In this document: positions 59,544 through 64,000 of the stretch, piece by piece
How the letters are laid out: each line of letters starts with the position of its first letter
Numbering within the stretch: the stretch's first letter is position 1
Assembly: GCF_048771995.1 (NCBI RefSeq)
Contig: NC_133024.1
Location: forward strand, 21,109,001-21,173,000
Direction of reading: 5' to 3'
Source: Taeniopygia guttata
Lineage: Eukaryota; Chordata; Aves; Passeriformes; Estrildidae
Length of the DNA: 64,000 bases
The notes under the pieces: model-generated
What the model saw: only the letters and a program-made list of their open reading frames with translations
What the model was told of the DNA's origin: nothing
Databases searched by the model: none
Made by a program: the position numbers and the translations under genes

Positions 59544-61439
59544 ACACCACAAAACCAAGAGCCTTTCTTCAAAGCCCTTTTAAATCAATGGTGTAGACAA
59601 CCTCATGGAGACTCATGGTGGTCTCTCAAGTTCTATCTTCAAATGATCCATCTGATTCCATCCTCTTCCAGGCCAGTGTATTTGAATCAACACTCAGGAG
59701 CATATGAAGCAACACCAAGAAGAAAACCACAAATCAGCCAAAGCAGGTTTATGTTAACTTTTCCAAACCTGTTTTGGGGAGACAAACCAAACTTTTACCA
59801 AAAGACACCAATCACAACATGCTCAGAAACCAACAAAGAGAACAAGCCTGAGATAGGAACACTAATGGCACAAGTAAGCTATCATAACAGCTTCTATCCA
59901 AAAATGAACGCCTAAGGAAGAAAGCAATCATTGAAAATCTTCTAAAGCTGCCTCTGCTTGCGAGCTATCAAAGTCTTGAGGAGAAGGTGAGGAAGAAGCA
60001 TCTCAAGCACTTTCCGCTGTGAAGATCTGTCACCACATCAGCCACTGTATTTCCCTCTTCAGCCAGGCAACTCCCCTGCAAAATTGCTAAAACCATTACT
60101 TAACAGCACACACAGTACCTATCAACATAATGTCTTGTCCAACACCTTGTTCTAGCCAAAAACACTGTAACTCAATTATCTCCCCACCTGTTTATAACTT
60201 AGGACTCAGGTACTGGTGATCTTTCTGTCAGGTTTTAGTGTCTCACCTAACACTCTGCAACTGCTCCCATGGGCACATCCGCAACTGGCAACTGCTTCCA
60301 GAGAGAGCTTTTCTTCCTACCTTTGAACAGGGAGAGATAAGGACACTAGGCGACTCATGAGCCTTGGGAGATGATTCATACATCCCACAAGCAAGAGAAG
60401 TCTGCTAAAGCCAATATGACCTTCAGGGAGACCTGTGACTTAGACACCTTTAATTCTGCTGCCTTAATAACAGCCATAAGCCTAAAGTGTAATTTGATGG
60501 ACTGTTTCAGTTCAGCAGAGACAGATGAGCCAAAAGAGCAGGTACTGCATCAGACTGGGGAAAAAAGGTAAGCAGATTTATTTCAGTGAAATAAAAACCA
60601 GAGCTACAGTTGGTGAAGTCCTACATGTGAAAGGAGAGTTATTTTAGTTTCAGAGCTATCACTTCTGAGACCTAGTCAGACAAGCATATTGCGTGTTGAT
60701 GGGAAGGAAACCCTGCTCCATGCACATTTCCTTTTCCTTCAACACCCCTCTGGATTTAGTTCTTTCAGTTTAGGAGTGACTAGTCTAGTGCCATGGCACT
60801 CTCCACAAAAAATATTTTATATATACATTTTATTTGTTAACATTTTCTTATTTTTTATCTATAACATTTTTCACACAGTTCAGCTGAATTACCAGGCTAA
60901 AGTAAGTAATCTTATCCCATCACAAAATTCAATCTTAACAGTTCTGCAATCACAGTATGCAAGAATAGCTCAGTAAAGCATGGATGAAGAAAGAGACAAA
61001 AATTGAAGAAAACTGGATAGAAAGTCTCAGCTGGGTAACAACACAACAGGCACAAATCTCAGACCAGACACTCATCTCCCTGAAATTTTAATTTGAGAAA
61101 GGGCAGCAGGACTGATCTCACCACTTGTTCTGATTAAAACAGAAACAGCACCCCCACTGTCAAATAATAATACAAATAAAGCAGCGGACATAAAACTTCC
61201 AGGGTTTGTTTCTTTCCTAAAACGCAAATAATGGATTTGCATAGCTTAAGGCAGAGTCTACTCACAGAGCTATTGTTCCTCCCCCGAGGCCTTCGGGATT
61301 TCCAAGGAGTAGCTCCCTTTTAGTACCCTCGCTAGAAGCAATCTTTTATCCGAACCTCCCTGACCGGCAGCCACGGCAAAACGGTCGTGGATTACCCAAA
61401 CCAAGCGATTCAGCAGAAGCCACGAAATCCCCGTCTATT

Positions 61440-62050
61440 TTACTTATGGGTCGCCGTGAGCTCCGCCGGGAGGCTCCCCCTGCGCGGGGCTGCTCTGCCC
61501 GCATGAGCCCACCGTCCCCCAGCCCTGCTCTGCCCACCTCGGAGCACCGGGCCCCGCCGCCCTTTATCCCCCTATCTCCCCACCCCTCTTCCCGCACTCG
61601 CCTCCCGCCGGCGCGCCTGCCGCGACTCACCGCCCGCGGGGAGCCTTGGGGCGGCTCTGCCCGCCGCCCCGGCCTGCGAGCGGAGCTGCTTCGGGCGGCC
61701 GGGGGAAGGCGGGCGGCTCCCCCGGCCCGAGCCCACCAGGAGCAGCCGGGGAAATTCGGGCGGCCCCTTCCCTCCGTGAAGGGCCCCCCACCGGAGCCGC
61801 CTACCTGTGTGCAGAATCGCACGGCTGCCCGCCGGACCCTCCCGCGCTCCCCGCCGCCCGCCGGGGGCGACACCCGGCCCCGCATGCGGACCCGGGCAGC
61901 GCCTCAGCCCGGCCCTTGACCCGCTCCCCCGCGCCGGCCGCCCGCCTGCGGCATCAGGCGCATCCAAGCGCCGCCGGGAGAGCGGGAGGCGGCTGCACTT
62001 CGGTTTCTGTCCGGCTCATCCCCACTGGGAACCGGCTTCCGGCTACACCA
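61440..62050 (-). promoter_or_regulatory. ST3GAL6: CpG island, probable ST3GAL6 promoter and first exon
   Basis: This is a sharply bounded 0.6-kb stretch of high GC with dense CpG, unlike everything around it and the only such island near the 5' end of the minus-strand gene. There is no TATA box, as usual for island promoters. Two good minus-strand splice donors fall inside: GTAGGC after ...gcacacag (exon edge 61805) and GTGAGT after ...gggcg (exon edge 61631). Either could end an untranslated first exon. Long ORFs on both strands here are a product of base composition. The link to ST3GAL6 is inferred from position and orientation. The island could also fire in the + direction. Confidence 0.6.
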
Positions 62051-62417
62051 CCGTGTTAAGAATTTTCTTCCCGTGAAGTTCCCAAGAATCTCTGGGAAAG
62101 GTCTGGGATGTCTCATCTCACCAGCTCTCAAAACCGATTAAAATTGTGTTCTCTTCAAAGGAGACTTGTAGAGGCAGGCTCCATCCCTCTGGAAATTCAG
62201 TTTAATTACTTGAATGTTTTCACCGAGGAACATGCTGATGGTATGGAAAGAGCCAGCTCTGCCTTTGAATACGCAGTAATTTACATAGAATAACAACGTT
62301 TTTGGCAGCTGCTGCTATCAACATTCACCTGAAGGAAATTTTAAAATTGGAAGCATGGATACAAACTCTATATGAGATTAAAGCTGGCAGCTTTCCCGTC
62401 TAAAATGACGCAAGAAG

Positions 62418-62560
62418 ATCATGGAACGGTTAAGGTTGGAAAAGACCCCTGAGATCCGTCGTGTCCAACCGTGGAACGTCTCCCGACAGCCGTCACATGT
62501 CCCGTGGCAGACGCAAACTCAGGAGCAAGCACTTCAGCGCACCCAGTCCTATGGCTCAGG
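62418..62560 (-). mobile_element. Short CR1 LINE 3' end, antisense
   Basis: The + strand reads tggaacggttaaggttgg then aaaagacccctgagatc and gtgtccaacc, the reverse complement of the CR1 3' UTR terminus. Weaker similarity to the CR1 3' UTR continues to about 62550. It is a 5'-truncated copy; the right edge is uncertain. Confidence 0.7.
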
Positions 62561-64000
62561 CACCATCCACGAGATCCACTCAGCCTGTGCACGGGTTACA
62601 GAGCTATACTTGATAAACCAGGGGTGTTCACTTACCGGCTATTAACAGAGCAGCTTATTTTATCTCTACATCATCCCCGAGAAGAGGACAGAACTCGTCG
62701 CTTCTGCTCAGGGCCGCCCAGGCTGTTGCTGCAGCCTCTGGTAGGTCCAGCCCGGTTCCCGCATGGTGGTGCTTACGACAGGATTCAAGAGGAGGGCTTG
62801 TTCAGCTGAGCCCCGTCTGCAAGAGAAAACGTAGGAGGAAGCACGTTCTGCTTTTAGACAGAAATTTTTAGCTCGAGCCTGCTGAAATTCCTCTTCCCTA
62901 TAAACCAAAGCCCACCAGAGGGAGGAGACACGTGAAGACAGATAAAGCAGACGCTACGTCTTCCCCTCAGTAGTGTCGTTCCTGACTGTAGTCAGTCTTT
63001 TCTGACTGACTTTCCTGCGGAGCCGCATACACTACTCTTCCTCCTTCTCCTCCCCCTCCTCGGGCCAGCGGCAGGAGCCTCTCCCCCTCCCCGACAGTCC
63101 GAGAGAGGGGGTGGGAGACTCGCAAAGCGGAGGACGAAGAACCACCCCCAGCCTCCCGGAATATTACCATCTATTAAGAAACTAATCGTCACCGTGTGTA
63201 TGTCGAGGGGCCTTGGGATCCTTCAGGGACGGGATTCTTTCTCCCCTAGTACCTTTGCCCCCTGTCATGAAACCCTAGGGAAAGCCGGCACGGGAAGAAC
63301 GACCCCCTGAGGAGCTGCTGCCAGGAGCGAAATGAAACACTACCCAACAGAGGTGGGAATCACTGGGCCGCTGGAAAATCTCTCCGTACCTCAGCGCCCA
63401 AGCGTTTGGGAGTGGACCTTGCTATTTCAAAAGAAAGTTATTAAATAATCCTCCCTCTGATAAAGAGGATGAAAAAATGAGTTTGTTTGGAATTCTGTGC
63501 TGCATCAATGCTGTTTTGCCCAGAGGAGTGTATCCTGCTAGAAGAAATCTGAGGGGTTGTTAATAATTTAATTTTCCTCTCCTGTTTCTATCTTTATGAT
63601 CCTGACTGCTTCCAATCTGAATATTCTCTTTATGATGCTTCAGTGACCTCACAGTATGTTTTTAGCATCGTATCAGAACAAGATGCTTCCTTGACTGGAA
63701 AAGCAGCTCCTGCTTTTTTATGGCTGTCATTGGGAATGACCAGAGGTGGATTCTGTTCTGTGCAGCAGTTTTCTACAACCTATGTGTACATGTAATAAAA
63801 ATAACAGATTGAAAGCTGGGAAGTTTTGTCTGTTGTTCAGGGGCTATTCCAGTCTTTAGCCTGCCGAGATGCTTTTCAATCTGTTCTGGGCTGGGAACCA
63901 AACTTCTGACCTCTGTAATTTGTCTTCCCTTAAGCTGAAAATACCTTAGTACTTTTCCCTCTCTCCCAAGAGGCTCCTCAGGTCTTCACCCTTCACATCC
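62561..64000. other. Sequence upstream of the ST3GAL6 CpG island
   Basis: No coding exon or repeat was recognised. A moderately GC-rich patch with scattered CpG lies at about 62990-63250 and could be an outlying regulatory or alternative promoter segment. The rest is AT-rich. Confidence 0.4.

Larger units (their letters stand above)
42921..61804 (-). other. Presumed ST3GAL6 5' untranslated intron region (19 kb)
   Basis: Because the ATG exon has its own upstream acceptor and the nearest CpG island is at 61.4-62.05 kb, this is most simply 5' intron sequence, possibly with unrecognised non-coding exons. Besides the CR1 fragment, the ERVK-like LTR and simple repeats listed separately, I see only AT-rich sequence. 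No protein-coding exon of another gene was recognised on either strand. Confidence 0.5.

Noticed and set aside
61346..62059. Several open frames of 130-180 residues on both strands of the CpG island
   Set aside because: High GC makes stops rare. The products are low-complexity Pro/Arg/Gly/Ala with no domain. The region behaves as promoter and untranslated exon.

Overview
The window is vertebrate nuclear DNA, and the repeats point to a songbird (passerine). They include decayed CR1 LINE 3' ends and three solo LTRs whose ends and internal sequence look like passerine endogenous-retrovirus LTRs. The host genes have compact introns. There are no bacterial operons, CRISPR arrays or tRNA/rRNA genes that I can see.

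Two protein-coding genes can be supported, and they lie tail to tail. On the + strand is COL8A1 (collagen type VIII alpha-1 chain). Its coding sequence is in two exons, 11503-11815 and 13429-15335, joined in frame to give 739 residues. The first 11.5 kb is upstream non-coding sequence of this gene, and the 3' UTR probably ends near 16.98 kb.

On the - strand is ST3GAL6 (a Golgi alpha-2,3-sialyltransferase). It is reconstructed here from nine coding exons between 42909 (ATG) and 22471 (stop), in an open frame of 333 residues. Eight exons are clear from protein similarity, consensus splice sites and matching phases. The second, a 28-nt microexon at 42025-42052, is inferred because it is the one piece I found that restores phase. 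The probable promoter is a CpG island at about 61.44-62.05 kb, so a 5' untranslated intron of about 19 kb separates it from the ATG exon.

Mobile elements: a 493-bp LTR (36113-36605), a 1.4-kb LTR with a perfect 5-bp target duplication (39732-41130), a CR1 reverse-transcriptase fragment (about 44.39-45.56 kb), a 616-bp ERVK-like LTR with a perfect 6-bp target duplication (53645-54260), and a short antisense CR1 tail (about 62.42-62.56 kb). All but the last lie in ST3GAL6 introns.

The two genes do not form a pathway. COL8A1 is an extracellular short-chain collagen and ST3GAL6 a glycan-capping enzyme. I found no undescribed system. The most useful leads are the ST3GAL6 microexon and divergent N-terminus, the young sense-oriented LTR in its 5' intron, the tail-to-tail gene order, and a near-perfect 19-bp-arm hairpin just inside the COL8A1 intron.
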